This document shows positions 33,838 through 44,377 of a DNA stretch of 64,000 nt, in pieces. Every line of letters begins with the position of its first letter. Within the stretch, counting starts at the first letter, position 1. Source of the stretch: Candidatus Sulfopaludibacter sp. SbA3. Its GTDB lineage: Bacteria > Pseudomonadota > Alphaproteobacteria > Caulobacterales > Hyphomonadaceae. The stretch lies in the NCBI GenBank assembly GCA_945888325.1, contig CAMDAC010000002.1, forward strand, positions 124,001 through 188,000. Direction: 5' to 3'. The notes under the pieces were generated by a model. It saw only the letters and a program-made list of their open reading frames with translations, had not been told where the DNA came from and ran no database searches. The translations under genes and the position numbers were made by a program.

Positions 33838-35757
33838 CTAAAGCGCGGCGTCGACCAGCAGGAAAGCCGCTAGGCGGGCACTGGCATTGCGGCTGGTGCT
33901 CTGCGTCTGCTCCAGAGCAGCCAGCGCGTCGGCCTGTTCCAGCAGGGCGAACTGGCGGGCCATGTCCATCAGTTTGGAATCGCCGCGCAGGCGGTGCGAG
34001 ACACGCTCGACTTCCTTGCCGGCCTGTTCGCGGATCGCTTCGCGGCGCGGGCCGTTGCCCTTCGTGTTCGCCGCAGCGATGCGCTTTTTTGAGCGCGGGC
34101 GGAACACGTCGCCGAGCGGGATGCCCGAGGACTGGAGCCGCGAGACCAGCGATTCGGCCAGCTGCTCGCGGTCATCCGGCGCGCCGGATTCCTCGCGCGA
34201 GATATCCGAGATGATGTCGCGCAGCGCTGACCCGTTGGAGGACGGGCCCGTCAGCTGGTCGCTGGCGCGGCGGCGCGGCAGTTCCGGCGGCGGGGCCTGC
34301 TGGTCTTCATGGCGGCGGCGCAGCATCAGCGGCTCGCCTTCGCGCGAAGTCACATCACGGCCCAGCACCAGCGGCGCACTCGGGGTGGGCGTCACCGCGC
34401 TCGCCGCGATCACCGCGTCGGCGCTGGCATCAAACAGGTCATCATCCATCGAGGCCCGGCTGGCGGACAGCCGGCCATTGCCGTTCGAATAGGACGGCGC
34501 GTGGCCGTTACCATTGCCATTGGCATGGCCGTTGCCGTTCGGCGCATGACCGTTCGTACCCTGACCATTGGCATAGGAAGCCTGCGGCGCCGAAAGGCTC
34601 TGGCGCAGCGGCGGCGGCGCCAGCGACGGCGCGGGCTCAGGCGCGGCAATGCCGGTGCGGCGCTCAAGATTTTCGCCTTCGATCCGCGCGGCGTAGCTCG
34701 CGGTGCGTAGCGCATAGGCCGCCTGCTCGCCCGCTTCGCGCAGGCGGGCCAGCGCGCGGGCGGCCTCTTCGGCGGCGCCGCGCGTTGCGGAATTGATCTC
34801 GGCATTCGCCTGGCGCGCGCCGTCAAGCGCGGAGGCCACAGCGCCTTTCAGCGCGTCGCCGGTTGTGGCCGCGGCGGCGGCAGCGACTTCGCTCGCGCGC
34901 ACGGCGGCGTCCACGGTGCGGCGGGAGTGTTCAAGCTTGTCCTCGATCCGGGTGATCGAGAAGGTCAGCGCTTCGGTGCGCGTCGCCGCTTCGCGGGCGA
35001 GGCCATCGAGGGACTCAAGCCGGCGGGAGAGATCTTCGCCGGCGCGCGACATCGAGCCGAGCCGGTTCTCCAGCGCGCTGTCGGCGCGGCCGACCTCGTC
35101 GCTCGCCTGGCGCGCGGCAGAGATCATCATCTGGGCCTGGCGCGGGATGGCCTCGCTCATCGTGCTGATCTGGCTGCGCAACTCGCGGGCCAGCGCCTCA
35201 AGCGCCTGACGCTCTGCGGCCAGCCGCGTGGCGAGATCGCGCGCATTGTCGGAAGTTGCGTAGGAAACCGATTCCAGCCGCTGACGCTCGTCGCCGATTT
35301 CACCGGCCATGGCTTTCATCGCCGTCAGCGCATGCGCCATGGCGAGGTCCACTTCGGCAGCGGCCTGTTTCATCTGCTCGGCAAAGGCGATGCCTTCGGT
35401 GCCCGCTTCCCGCGCCGGCATCATCAGGCGCGAGGTCGCTTCCAGCACCAGCGCATTGGCAGCGGCGGCGCGGCGGGTCGAGCGGCCCATGAAGCCGGCC
35501 ATGATGATCAGGAAGGCGGGAATGAACGCGGCGATGCCGCCGGCCGTCAGCAGCATCGGGGAAATCTGCTCGGCCAGCGCCATGCCGCCAAGGCCGAAAA
35601 ATCCGAGAAGGACACCCAGAGTCCAGAGCGCCGCCACCGCAAATGCGGCAGCTACCATCCACCCGCCACCATGCTGGGCCATCTCAAAGTCCTGAGAGGC
35701 CTGGTGACGTGCAAGGTCGTCCCGGCCCGAAGGGCGCACGGAGGAAGCGTCTGTCAT
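33838..35757 (-). CDS. Membrane-anchored coiled-coil protein, TipN-like
   Basis: 639 residues from ATG 35757. Two N-terminal membrane helices (about 33-55 and 67-90), a long heptad-rich coiled-coil region (about 95-370, many Ala/Glu/Arg), an Asn/Gly/His low-complexity linker (396-429), a charged linker, and a conserved-looking C-terminal helical domain with LRDIISDISREE and LAESLVSRLQSSGIPLGDVF. This layout resembles the Caulobacter polarity protein TipN, which marks the new pole. Identification rests on architecture only; chemoreceptor- or RmuC-like coiled-coil proteins are alternatives, though no MCP hairpin is seen. Confidence 0.6.
   Translation of the reverse strand: MTDASSVRPSGRDDLARHQASQDFEMAQHGGGWMVAAAFAVAALWTLGVLLGFFGLGGMALAEQISPMLLTAGGIAAFIPAFLIIMAGFMGRSTRRAAAANALVLEATSRLMMPAREAGTEGIAFAEQMKQAAAEVDLAMAHALTAMKAMAGEIGDERQRLESVSYATSDNARDLATRLAAERQALEALARELRSQISTMSEAIPRQAQMMISAARQASDEVGRADSALENRLGSMSRAGEDLSRRLESLDGLAREAATRTEALTFSITRIEDKLEHSRRTVDAAVRASEVAAAAAATTGDALKGAVASALDGARQANAEINSATRGAAEEAARALARLREAGEQAAYALRTASYAARIEGENLERRTGIAAPEPAPSLAPPPLRQSLSAPQASYANGQGTNGHAPNGNGHANGNGNGHAPSYSNGNGRLSASRASMDDDLFDASADAVIAASAVTPTPSAPLVLGRDVTSREGEPLMLRRRHEDQQAPPPELPRRRASDQLTGPSSNGSALRDIISDISREESGAPDDREQLAESLVSRLQSSGIPLGDVFRPRSKKRIAAANTKGNGPRREAIREQAGKEVERVSHRLRGDSKLMDMARQFALLEQADALAALEQTQSTSRNASARLAAFLLVDAAL
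34471..34572 (-). repeat. Asn-Gly-His low-complexity coding repeat
   Basis: Codons for residues 396-429 of the TipN-like protein form imperfect short repeats of NGHA, NGNG and NGNGH type. Probably a flexible linker between the coiled coil and the C-terminal domain; prone to length change. Confidence 0.8.
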
Positions 35758-35834
35758 GTCCACTGTATAACTCGCCTTGCATTCGCCTGCGAGGGCAGAA
35801 TGCACGCCGGTAGGTTAAGGCTTTGCAGGATTTC

Positions 35835-35975
35835 TCAGCCGAGGCGGGCGAGCACGGACGACTTCTCGGCCGGCTTGTCGTCGCGGTCGGGCGTGCTCGG
35901 CGCAAATTCGAGGCCCAGCCAGGCGAGAATGGTGGCCAGCACCACGTTACGGATCAAGATGAGCAGGTCGGTCAT
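35835..35975 (-). CDS. 46-residue single-pass membrane microprotein
   Basis: Not a recognised family. ATG 35975, stop 35835. One transmembrane helix fills residues 4-23 (LLILIRNVVLATILAWLGLE), then an acidic/basic tail STPDRDDKPAEKSSVLARLG. GGGGA stands about 8 bases upstream of the ATG. Third-position GC is high, as in real genes. It lies 77 bases before the TipN-like start on the same strand, so they may share a transcript. Too short for ordinary gene callers; might be missed elsewhere. Confidence 0.6.
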   Translation of the reverse strand: MTDLLILIRNVVLATILAWLGLEFAPSTPDRDDKPAEKSSVLARLG

Positions 35976-36113
35976 CGCTCGTTCCCCAGTGAGTGGCCAG
36001 TATCGGGCGCGTCTAACGAATGAGGCTCAGCCTTAAGCCTGGATAGGAAAAGTAACAGAATTGAAGTTTTTCGACAATCGATAAAACGTGAATTTTTTGC
36101 GCCGTTCACATCG

Positions 36114-36128
36114 TTAAGAGGATGCTAA
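36114..36128 (+). promoter_or_regulatory. Near-match to a CtrA box upstream of the Hpt gene
   Basis: TTAA-GAGGATG-CTAA matches the TTAA-N7-TTAA CtrA consensus at 7 of 8 fixed bases, 40 bases before the Hpt start. CtrA is the cell-cycle regulator of this bacterial group. One mismatch; suggestive only. Confidence 0.3.
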
Positions 36129-36167
36129 TGGCCCTCGTCCACGCTTTCGGGGCACAGGAGACCCCGG

Positions 36168-36557
36168 ATGACCGACCCGCGCCCTTCCCTTCCGGTGATG
36201 GACCTCGACCATCTCTCTGCCATGACCGGCGGCGACCATGATCTCGCCGTCGAAGTGATCGAGATCTTTCAGCATCAGGCCCAGCTCTGGTCTCGCCTGC
36301 TGGACCCGCGGCTGGAAGCGCGCGAATGGTCTGACGCTGCGCATACGCTGAAAGGCGCCAGCCTCGGCATTGGCGCGCTGAAACTCGCGGCCGCCTGCGA
36401 GCGCGCCGAAAAGGCGGGCCGCAGCGAGGCCGCGCCAAGCACAGCCCATGCGGCGGTTCTGTTGGGAGACGTTAAGGACGCGCTCGGCGAAGCCCTGGAA
36501 GCGGCCGCCCGGGCGGCCTACGACTTGACCTTGGTGGGCAAGCGCAGCACGTCATAG
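36168..36557 (+). CDS. Histidine-containing phosphotransfer (Hpt) domain protein
   Basis: 129 residues, one four-helix Hpt domain. Phospho-histidine H59 in AAHTLKGASLGIGA, the H-x-L-K-G signature. No kinase or receiver domain attached, so it would shuttle phosphate between a hybrid kinase and a response regulator in the cytosol. AGGAG 8 bases before the ATG. Its 3' end overlaps the converging chorismate mutase gene by 40 bases. Confidence 0.88.
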   Translation: MTDPRPSLPVMDLDHLSAMTGGDHDLAVEVIEIFQHQAQLWSRLLDPRLEAREWSDAAHTLKGASLGIGALKLAAACERAEKAGRSEAAPSTAHAAVLLGDVKDALGEALEAAARAAYDLTLVGKRSTS

Positions 36558-36862
36558 CGCGCAAATTCATAGGCGATGCAACGGTCGATCATCGTACGCC
36601 AGACCGGCTCGGCAATCGCCGGTGACAGGCCATGCTTCGGGCATTCGGCTTTCACCTTGGTGACGACATCCTCGATCCGGGCCCGGTCATGCACGATATT
36701 CCGGTCGCCCTTGATGCGCGCGGCGGCGTCCATAAAGGATTGGCGCTCGGCGATGATCTCGACCAGCAGCCGGTCGATCCGGTCGATCTCGTAGCGCACA
36801 TCAGTCATCGAAGTCGCCGTCTCGGCCGTGTGGCGGCGCTCGTCGCTGGTATAAGTCGTCAT
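36518..36862 (-). CDS. Chorismate mutase, AroQ class
   Basis: 114 residues, all-helical. Rearranges chorismate to prephenate for Phe/Tyr synthesis. Seen: IDRIDRLLVEIIAERQSFMDAAARIKGD (helix 1 with the catalytic Arg and Lys), DRARIEDVVTKVKAECPKHGL, AEPVWRTMIDRCIAYEF. Monofunctional, without prephenate dehydratase or isochorismate lyase domains; the PchB-like form is the alternative in the same fold. Confidence 0.87.
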   Translation of the reverse strand: MTTYTSDERRHTAETATSMTDVRYEIDRIDRLLVEIIAERQSFMDAAARIKGDRNIVHDRARIEDVVTKVKAECPKHGLSPAIAEPVWRTMIDRCIAYEFARYDVLRLPTKVKS

Positions 36863-36949
36863 GGGGCTGCCGCCTCTTTTGCCGTTCTGCCGGGTTATAT
36901 AGGCGGCGCGCCCCGCGCAAGGGACAGGGCGCGTCGCCGCAGCGCAGGC

Positions 36950-37918
36950 CTATCGCTTCGGAAGGCCCAGTTCCCTGTGCAGTTTCGCCAAAAATCCCGG
37001 CACATTGCCCCCGGCGAAGTAGCCCCACGGAACGGCCGCGGGCGCCTCAAGGGCGGCGAGGTGATGCTTCAGGCGCGGGCGGTCGACAAACGCGACGAAC
37101 AGGACGGCGAACTGGTTGCGGGCAAAATGCGCTTCGGCGGCGGAGAGGGCCGGGCCGGTTTTCAGGAGATAAAGGAAGCGGTCATCGAGATCGGCCAGCG
37201 ATTGCCGGAACGCCGGAGTGGCCGATTTTGCCGCGAACGCTGCTGCGGCCCCCGGCGCCTCGCTCATGCCGGTTTCGTAGAGCCATTCCTCGATGCAGGC
37301 CCGCGCCTTCAAGGCGAGGAAGGCCGCGTTCGGTGCCCGCGCGATCGCGGCGTCGGCAAAGGCGTGCATCTCGTTCACGCTGCCATGCCATTTCGGCGCC
37401 AGATAGTTCAGCCGGGCGAGGCTTGCGAGGACATTGGGTTCGCCGGCCGCGTCCAGATCGCGAAATACCGCCTCAACGCCGCCTTCAATGCCGCGCGCGA
37501 GCATTTCTGCGCGTATACGGAAGGCATGCACCGCGCTGTCCTGCGGCGTGAGGCGTGCCGCCTCGTCCAGTGCCGCGTGTGCCTCGTCCGCCATGTCGTA
37601 CATGTTGAAGGCCTGGGCATCGCTCGTCAGGTCTGCCGTGGCGAAGCCACGCAGGCGGTGTGCCCAGACGTATCCCAGCCCGCCCTCAATGGCGGCCAGC
37701 GACGGGTCGCCGCCTCTCGCTGGCAGAGCGGTTCCAATATCGCTCAGAAGACCGACGCCATCGAGAAAATGTACACGGTCAGCCGGCGGCAAACCCGCGT
37801 AGAGCCTGCCAAGGGCGGCGCCGTTGCCGACTTTCAGAAGCGTCAGGCCCTGCGAAACAAAGGCATTGCCTTCCGCCACATCAAAGGTGGGCGCTTTCTT
37901 GTTGAACAAGCCGAACAG
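36950..37918 (-). CDS. Hypothetical TPR-like protein, apparent CTG start
   Basis: 322 residues. Soluble and helical with repeat-like Ala-rich pairs (DEAHAALDEAARLTPQDSAV, NEMHAFADAAIARAPNAAFL) recalling tetratricopeptide repeats; no known family recognised. An in-frame TTG at 37909 is possible, but the CTG at 37918 gives the very common opening (M)FGLFNKKAP and has AGGA 8 bases upstream, whereas the TTG has no site. It begins just after the yghU-like stop (37921), so the two are an operon. Confidence 0.65.
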   Translation of the reverse strand: MFGLFNKKAPTFDVAEGNAFVSQGLTLLKVGNGAALGRLYAGLPPADRVHFLDGVGLLSDIGTALPARGGDPSLAAIEGGLGYVWAHRLRGFATADLTSDAQAFNMYDMADEAHAALDEAARLTPQDSAVHAFRIRAEMLARGIEGGVEAVFRDLDAAGEPNVLASLARLNYLAPKWHGSVNEMHAFADAAIARAPNAAFLALKARACIEEWLYETGMSEAPGAAAAFAAKSATPAFRQSLADLDDRFLYLLKTGPALSAAEAHFARNQFAVLFVAFVDRPRLKHHLAALEAPAAVPWGYFAGGNVPGFLAKLHRELGLPKR

Positions 37919-37920
37919 GG

Positions 37921-38799
37921 TCAGGATCCTGACTGTGCTTCGAGCTTGTCCTGCGTTTTCGTCTCGAAATCGCTGGCGTCATGGCGTTCGCGCAGCTGGT
38001 TCTCGGGCTTGCCATTGGTCGAGTTGACCATCCGGCCGCGCTTCACCGCCGGGCGTTCGCCGATCTGTTTGGTCCAGCGCAGGACGTTCTTGTACTCGTG
38101 GACCGAGAGGAACTCGCCGGCGTTATAGACGACGCCGAGCACGACCGCGCCGTACCACGGCCAGATCGCCATGTCGGCGATCGAGTATTCGTCGCCCGCC
38201 ATGTACTCGTTTTCTGCCAGGTGGCGGTCGAGCACGTCGAGCTGGCGTTTCACTTCCATGGCGTAGCGGTCGATGGCGTATTCGATCTTGATCGGGGCGT
38301 AGGCGTAGAAGTGGCCGAAGCCGCCGCCGAGCAGCGGGGCGGAGCCCATTTGCCAGAACAGCCAGGAGATCGCCTCGGTGCGCTTGCGCGGATCCTTCGG
38401 CAGAAACTCGCCGAATTTTTCGGCAAGATAGAGCAGGATCGAGGCGGACTCGAAGACGCGCTGCGGCGGGCTGACCGAATAGTCCATCAGCGCCGGGATC
38501 TTGGAGTTGGGGTTGGCGGCGACGAAGCCGGAGGAGAACTGCGTGCCCTCCATGATGTTGATCAGCCAGGCATCATACTCGGCGCCCGCGTGGCCCTTGG
38601 CCAGAAGTTCCTCGAGCAGGATTGTGACTTTCACGCCGTTCGGCGTTCCCAGCGAATAGAGCTGCAGCGGATGTTTGCCGACCGGCATGTCCTTGTCATG
38701 CGTCGGCCCGGCGATCGGGCGGTTGATCGCCGCGAAGCGTCCGGCGCTTTCCTTGTTCCAGGTCCAGACCTTGGGCGGTTCGTATTCTTTATCGGCCAT
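37921..38799 (-). CDS. yghU: Glutathione-dependent disulfide-bond oxidoreductase (YghU-like)
   Basis: 292 residues, Nu-class GST. N-terminal extension MADKEYEPPKVWTWNKESAG and NRPIAGPTHDKDMPVGKHPLQLYSLGTPNG lead into the thioredoxin fold (NPNSKIPALMDYS, FESASILLYLAEKFGEFLP), then helices with GGGFGHFYAYAP and YSIADMAIWPWYG. E. coli YghU binds two glutathiones and reduces disulfides and peroxides. ATG 38799 has GGGAG about 9 bases upstream. Confidence 0.92.
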   Translation of the reverse strand: MADKEYEPPKVWTWNKESAGRFAAINRPIAGPTHDKDMPVGKHPLQLYSLGTPNGVKVTILLEELLAKGHAGAEYDAWLINIMEGTQFSSGFVAANPNSKIPALMDYSVSPPQRVFESASILLYLAEKFGEFLPKDPRKRTEAISWLFWQMGSAPLLGGGFGHFYAYAPIKIEYAIDRYAMEVKRQLDVLDRHLAENEYMAGDEYSIADMAIWPWYGAVVLGVVYNAGEFLSVHEYKNVLRWTKQIGERPAVKRGRMVNSTNGKPENQLRERHDASDFETKTQDKLEAQSGS

Positions 38800-38926
38800 C
38801 GCGCTTTTCTCCCGGGGATGCGTCGCTAGTCCCATAGGTCGGGCCATGCCGCACAATTGCAAGAGGCGCCGCTCCGGAATGATCCGCTCCACAGAAAAGT
38901 GTATTGGCAGAAAGGCTAAAGAGTGG

Positions 38927-38941
38927 TGTTATAATATAACA
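38927..38941 (+). promoter_or_regulatory. Palindrome TGTTATA-A-TATAACA at methyltransferase promoter
   Basis: Perfect 7-base arms around one central A, ending 15 bases before the methyltransferase start. It contains TATAAT and so overlaps the likely -10 box; a TTGGCA (38904-38909) stands 20 bases further up, longer than ideal spacing. Related in sequence to TGTTATAACA at the AbrB-Doc promoter. Confidence 0.5.
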
Positions 38942-38955
38942 AACGGGAGATGCCC

Positions 38956-39653
38956 ATGTCCGCCGCCCCTTCATCCGTCCCGATGCAATTCGATGCTGAA
39001 CGCGCTGAGGTCTATGACAAGCAGTTCGCGGCGATGCAGCCAATCAAGGACGCCGTTCACCTGCTGATCCAGATCCAGTTCGCCGATCTGCCTGCCGACG
39101 CGCGGATCCTGATGGCCGGCGCGGGGACCGGCGCCGAGGCGCGCTACCTCGCCGCGCGCTTCCCGGGCTGGCGCTTCACCCTGATCGATCCGTCGGCGCC
39201 GATGCTGAATGTCGCCCGGCGCCATGCCGAGGCGGACGGCTTTGCGGAGCGCTGCACCTTCCTGGCGGACTATGTCTCGGGGGCGCCGGTGGACGCGCAC
39301 GACGCCGCCACCAGCCTGTTCGTCTCGCATTTCCTGACGGAGACCAGCGCGCGCCAGTCCTTCTTTGCGGACATCGCGGCGCGGCTGAAGCCGGGCGGGC
39401 TGCTCTTCAATCTGGACCTTTGCGCCGACCGGCAGGCGGCCACCTTCCCGGAAGCGCTGCACCTCTGGCTGGGCCTGATGCGCCAGAGCGGCGTGCCGGA
39501 GCAGATGCGCGCAGGCTGGGTGAGCAGCTTCGGGCGCGTTTTCGGCGTACACGGACCATCGGAGCTGGAGGCGTTGATCGCAGCGGCCGGATTCACCCCG
39601 CCTGCCCCGGTGTTCCAGGCCGCGATGATGCGGGGATGGACCGCCTCGAAGCG

Positions 39654-39657
<4 letters not shown>
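38956..39657 (+). CDS. Class I SAM-dependent methyltransferase
   Basis: 233 residues. Motif I is slightly unusual, [21 protein letters not shown]; motif II is [19 protein letters not shown]; then [12 protein letters not shown]. The Ubie/small-molecule branch fits best; substrate unknown. ATG 38956 chosen because GGGAG is 6 bases upstream; an ATG at 38950 lies right on the ribosome site. Divergent from the yghU-like gene; its stop shares CTAG with the converging sucB stop. Confidence 0.85.
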
Positions 39658-41192
<1,535 letters not shown>

Positions 41193-41224
41193 GGGCTTGG
41201 TCCGAAGGGATTGCTGGAGGAAGG

Positions 41225-44200
41225 TCAGGCCGCAGGGTTGCGGTCATCCACCGGATCGGGCGACAGCGCGATCTTGATGAGCGAAGCCTGCTCGGCCTGG
41301 TGCTTGGAGAGAAGGCCGGTGGCGGTAGCGGCGCTGGGCGGGCGGCCCGAATATTTCGGGCGCGGAGTGGCGTAGCCAGCCTGCGCGGCGCACCATTCGA
41401 TCTCGTCACGGATGAAGGTCCAGCCGCCCATGTTGCGCGGCTCTTCCTGGCACCAGACGATCTCGGCCTGGGTGAAGCGTTTCAGCTCGGTGATCAGCGA
41501 CTTGCGCGGCACCGGGTAGAACTGCTCGACGCGCAGCAGATAGACATCGTCCGTACCCGCCGCTTCGCGCGCCTCGAAGAGATCGTAATAGACCTTGCCC
41601 GAGCAGAGCACGACCCGCCGGATCTTCTTGTCGGCGACGAGCTTGACCTTGCCTTCGCGGCCCGGCGTCTCGGCATCGTCCCAGAGGATGCGGTGGAAGG
41701 TCGACTTGGCATTCATGTCGTCGATGGTCGAGGTGGCCAGCTTGTGGCGCAGCAGCGACTTCGGCGTCATGATCACCAGCGGCTTGCGGAACTCGCGGTG
41801 GATCTGGCGTCGCAGCGCATGGAAATAGTTCGACGGCGTCGTCAGGTTGCAGACCTGCATGTTGTCTTCCGCGCACATCTGCAGGAAGCGCTCCATGCGG
41901 GCCGAGGAATGCTCCGGGCCCTGACCTTCATAGCCGTGCGGCAGCAGCATCACGAGGCCCGACATGCGCAGCCATTTGCGCTCGGCGCTCGAGATGAACT
42001 GGTCGAAATAGACCTGCGCGCCGTTGCAGAAGTCCCCGAACTGGGCCTCCCACAGGGTCAGCGTGTTGGGGTCGGCGAGCGAGTAGCCATACTCGTAGCC
42101 GAGCACCGCTTCCTCGGAGAGCAGCGAGTCGATCACCTCGTAGGGCGCCTGACCTTTGCGGATATTGTTCAGCGGCGTGTGGCGCTCGCCGGTGGTCTGG
42201 TCGACCATGTGGCTGTGGCGCTGCACGAAGGTGCCGCGTCCCACGTCCTGGCCGGACAGGCGCACGGGGAAGCCTTCGTCGAGCAGGCTGGCGAACGCGA
42301 GATGTTCGGCGCCGCCCCAGTCGATTTCCTTGCCGGTCTCGTAGCTCTCGCGGCGGCGGGCGAGCACGCGCTCGACCGTCTTGTGGATGTCGACGCCCTC
42401 CGGCACGCGGGTGATCGCGTCGCCGAGTTCCTTGAGCTTGGCTTTCGCGACGCCGGTCTTGCCGCGCCGGTCGTCATCGATCGGCAGGCTGAAGCCGGAC
42501 CAGTGACCTTCCAGCCAGTCGGCCTTGTTGGTCTTCAGGTCCTTGGCGGCGGTGAAGGCCTTCTCGAGGAATTCCTCGAACTCCTTGACCTGCGCCTCGA
42601 CCTGTTCGGCGGTCAGCAGGCCTTCGGAAACGAGGCGCTTGCCATAGATCTCGCGGGTCGACGGAAGGTCCTTGATGACCTTGTACATGACCGGCTGGGT
42701 CATCGTCGGATCGTCGCCCTCGTTGTGACCGAAGCGGCGATAGCAGAACATGTCGATGACCACGTCCTTCGAGAACTTCTGGCGGTACTCGGTCGCGACC
42801 TTGGCAGCGTAGACGACGGCTTCCGGATCATCGCCGTTGACGTGGAAGATCGGTGCCTGGACCATCAGCGCCACATCCGACGGATAGGGCGAGGAGCGCG
42901 AATACATCGGGCTCGTGGTGAAGCCGATCTGGTTGTTGACGATGAAGTGAATGGTGCCACCCGTGCGGTAGCCCTGCAGGCCTGAGAGGGCGAAGCATTC
43001 GGCGACGACGCCCTGCCCCGCGAAGGCTGCATCCCCGTGCAGCAGGAGGGGGAGTTTCTTGGTACGGTCGAGTTTGCCGGTCTGGCGCGATTCCGTGAAC
43101 TGCTTGGCGCGCGTGCGGCCGAGGACGACGGGGTTGACCGCTTCAAGGTGCGAGGGGTTGGCGTTCATGGTGAGGTGGACGGTGTTGCCGTCAAACTCAC
43201 GGTCCGACGAGGCACCGAGGTGGTATTTCACATCGCCGGAGCCGAACGTGCCGGCGCCCTGCGTGGAGCCGCCCTGGAACTCGTGGAAGATCTTGTCATA
43301 GCCCTTGCCCATCACGGCGGCGAGCATGTTGAGGCGGCCGCGGTGGGGCATGCCGACGACGATCTCGTTGACGCCGAGGGCGCCGCCGCGCTTGATGATC
43401 TGCTCCAGCGCCGGCACGGCCGCTTCGCCGCCATCGAGGCCGAAGCGTTTGGTGCCCGGGAAGCGCTTGTGCAGGAAGCGTTCGAAGCTTTCGGCTTCAA
43501 TCAGCTTGCGGAGGATCGCGAACTTGCCTTCACGCGTGAAGGCCACGCCCTTGTCGGGGCCCTCGATACGTTCCTGCAGCCAGGCCTTCTCCTCGGGATC
43601 GGAGATGTGCATGAACTCGATGCCCATGGTCGAGCAATAGGTCCGCTTCAGGATCTCGAGCATCTGGTTGACGGTAGCGCGCTCGAGGCCGAGCACGTTG
43701 TCGATGAAAATCGGGCGGTCACGGTCTTCCGGCTTGAAGCCGTACGAGGCGGGGTCGAGTTCGGGCTGTTCGCCGAAGCCCGACAGGCGCAGCGGGTCGA
43801 GCTGGGCGGCGAGGTGGCCGCGGATACGGTAGGCGCGGATCATCATGATCGCGCGGATCGAATCCTTCACCGATTGAGAAATGTCGGCCGGCGCTGCTGC
43901 CGGATTGGAGGCCTTGATCTTCTTCTCGAGCTTCGGCTCCAGCGCAGCCCAGTTGCCGTCGAAGGCGGCGACGTCATCGCCGGATTTCGCCTGCGGCCAG
44001 CCTTCGCGCTTCCAGCTGGCGCCCTTGGCATTGGTGGTGGCGCTGGCGGCGTCATCGCCGAGTTCGGCAAAGAAGGCGCGCCAGCTTTCCGGCACCGACG
44101 AGGGGTCCTTCGCATAGGCAGCCTGCATCTGCTCGATCCAGAGCGCCGAGCCCCCGTAGAGGAACGCGGTTTCCAGCATCGCAGTGTTGCCGGAGCTGCG

Positions 44201-44233
44201 AGGGCCGTTCACCGGGCTGCCATCGTCTGCCAT
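41225..44233 (-). CDS. sucA: 2-oxoglutarate dehydrogenase E1
   Basis: 1002 residues. Thiamine-diphosphate decarboxylase of the 2-oxoglutarate complex. N-terminal [29 protein letters not shown]-type helix ([14 protein letters not shown]), [16 protein letters not shown], the ThDP region [19 protein letters not shown] with INNQ-equivalent [26 protein letters not shown], and the C-terminal [18 protein letters not shown] 44233 ([10 protein letters not shown]) with AAGGA about 12 bases upstream. Same-strand, 32 bases before sucB. Confidence 0.96.
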   Translation of the reverse strand: MADDGSPVNGPRSSGNTAMLETAFLYGGSALWIEQMQAAYAKDPSSVPESWRAFFAELGDDAASATTNAKGASWKREGWPQAKSGDDVAAFDGNWAALEPKLEKKIKASNPAAAPADISQSVKDSIRAIMMIRAYRIRGHLAAQLDPLRLSGFGEQPELDPASYGFKPEDRDRPIFIDNVLGLERATVNQMLEILKRTYCSTMGIEFMHISDPEEKAWLQERIEGPDKGVAFTREGKFAILRKLIEAESFERFLHKRFPGTKRFGLDGGEAAVPALEQIIKRGGALGVNEIVVGMPHRGRLNMLAAVMGKGYDKIFHEFQGGSTQGAGTFGSGDVKYHLGASSDREFDGNTVHLTMNANPSHLEAVNPVVLGRTRAKQFTESRQTGKLDRTKKLPLLLHGDAAFAGQGVVAECFALSGLQGYRTGGTIHFIVNNQIGFTTSPMYSRSSPYPSDVALMVQAPIFHVNGDDPEAVVYAAKVATEYRQKFSKDVVIDMFCYRRFGHNEGDDPTMTQPVMYKVIKDLPSTREIYGKRLVSEGLLTAEQVEAQVKEFEEFLEKAFTAAKDLKTNKADWLEGHWSGFSLPIDDDRRGKTGVAKAKLKELGDAITRVPEGVDIHKTVERVLARRRESYETGKEIDWGGAEHLAFASLLDEGFPVRLSGQDVGRGTFVQRHSHMVDQTTGERHTPLNNIRKGQAPYEVIDSLLSEEAVLGYEYGYSLADPNTLTLWEAQFGDFCNGAQVYFDQFISSAERKWLRMSGLVMLLPHGYEGQGPEHSSARMERFLQMCAEDNMQVCNLTTPSNYFHALRRQIHREFRKPLVIMTPKSLLRHKLATSTIDDMNAKSTFHRILWDDAETPGREGKVKLVADKKIRRVVLCSGKVYYDLFEAREAAGTDDVYLLRVEQFYPVPRKSLITELKRFTQAEIVWCQEEPRNMGGWTFIRDEIEWCAAQAGYATPRPKYSGRPPSAATATGLLSKHQAEQASLIKIALSPDPVDDRNPAA

Positions 44234-44377
44234 TGCAAAATCATCCTTCCAGAGCTGCCGCCCCCGGCAAGCATATGGGGGCGGATGATGCCGCCTGCAG
44301 GTTCCGGGGTGCAGAGCCCCGCCCGCCGCCGCATCGCCTTCAGGCGTCTGTGGCGGCAAGCTATACCCTAGGGTCTT

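Noticed and set aside
33699-34214. Plus-strand frame opening MARPENKTHPDQAP
   Set aside because: Codon bias does not match the neighbours, and it runs deep into the opposite TipN-like gene before stopping. Kept only as a possible gene remnant in a finding.
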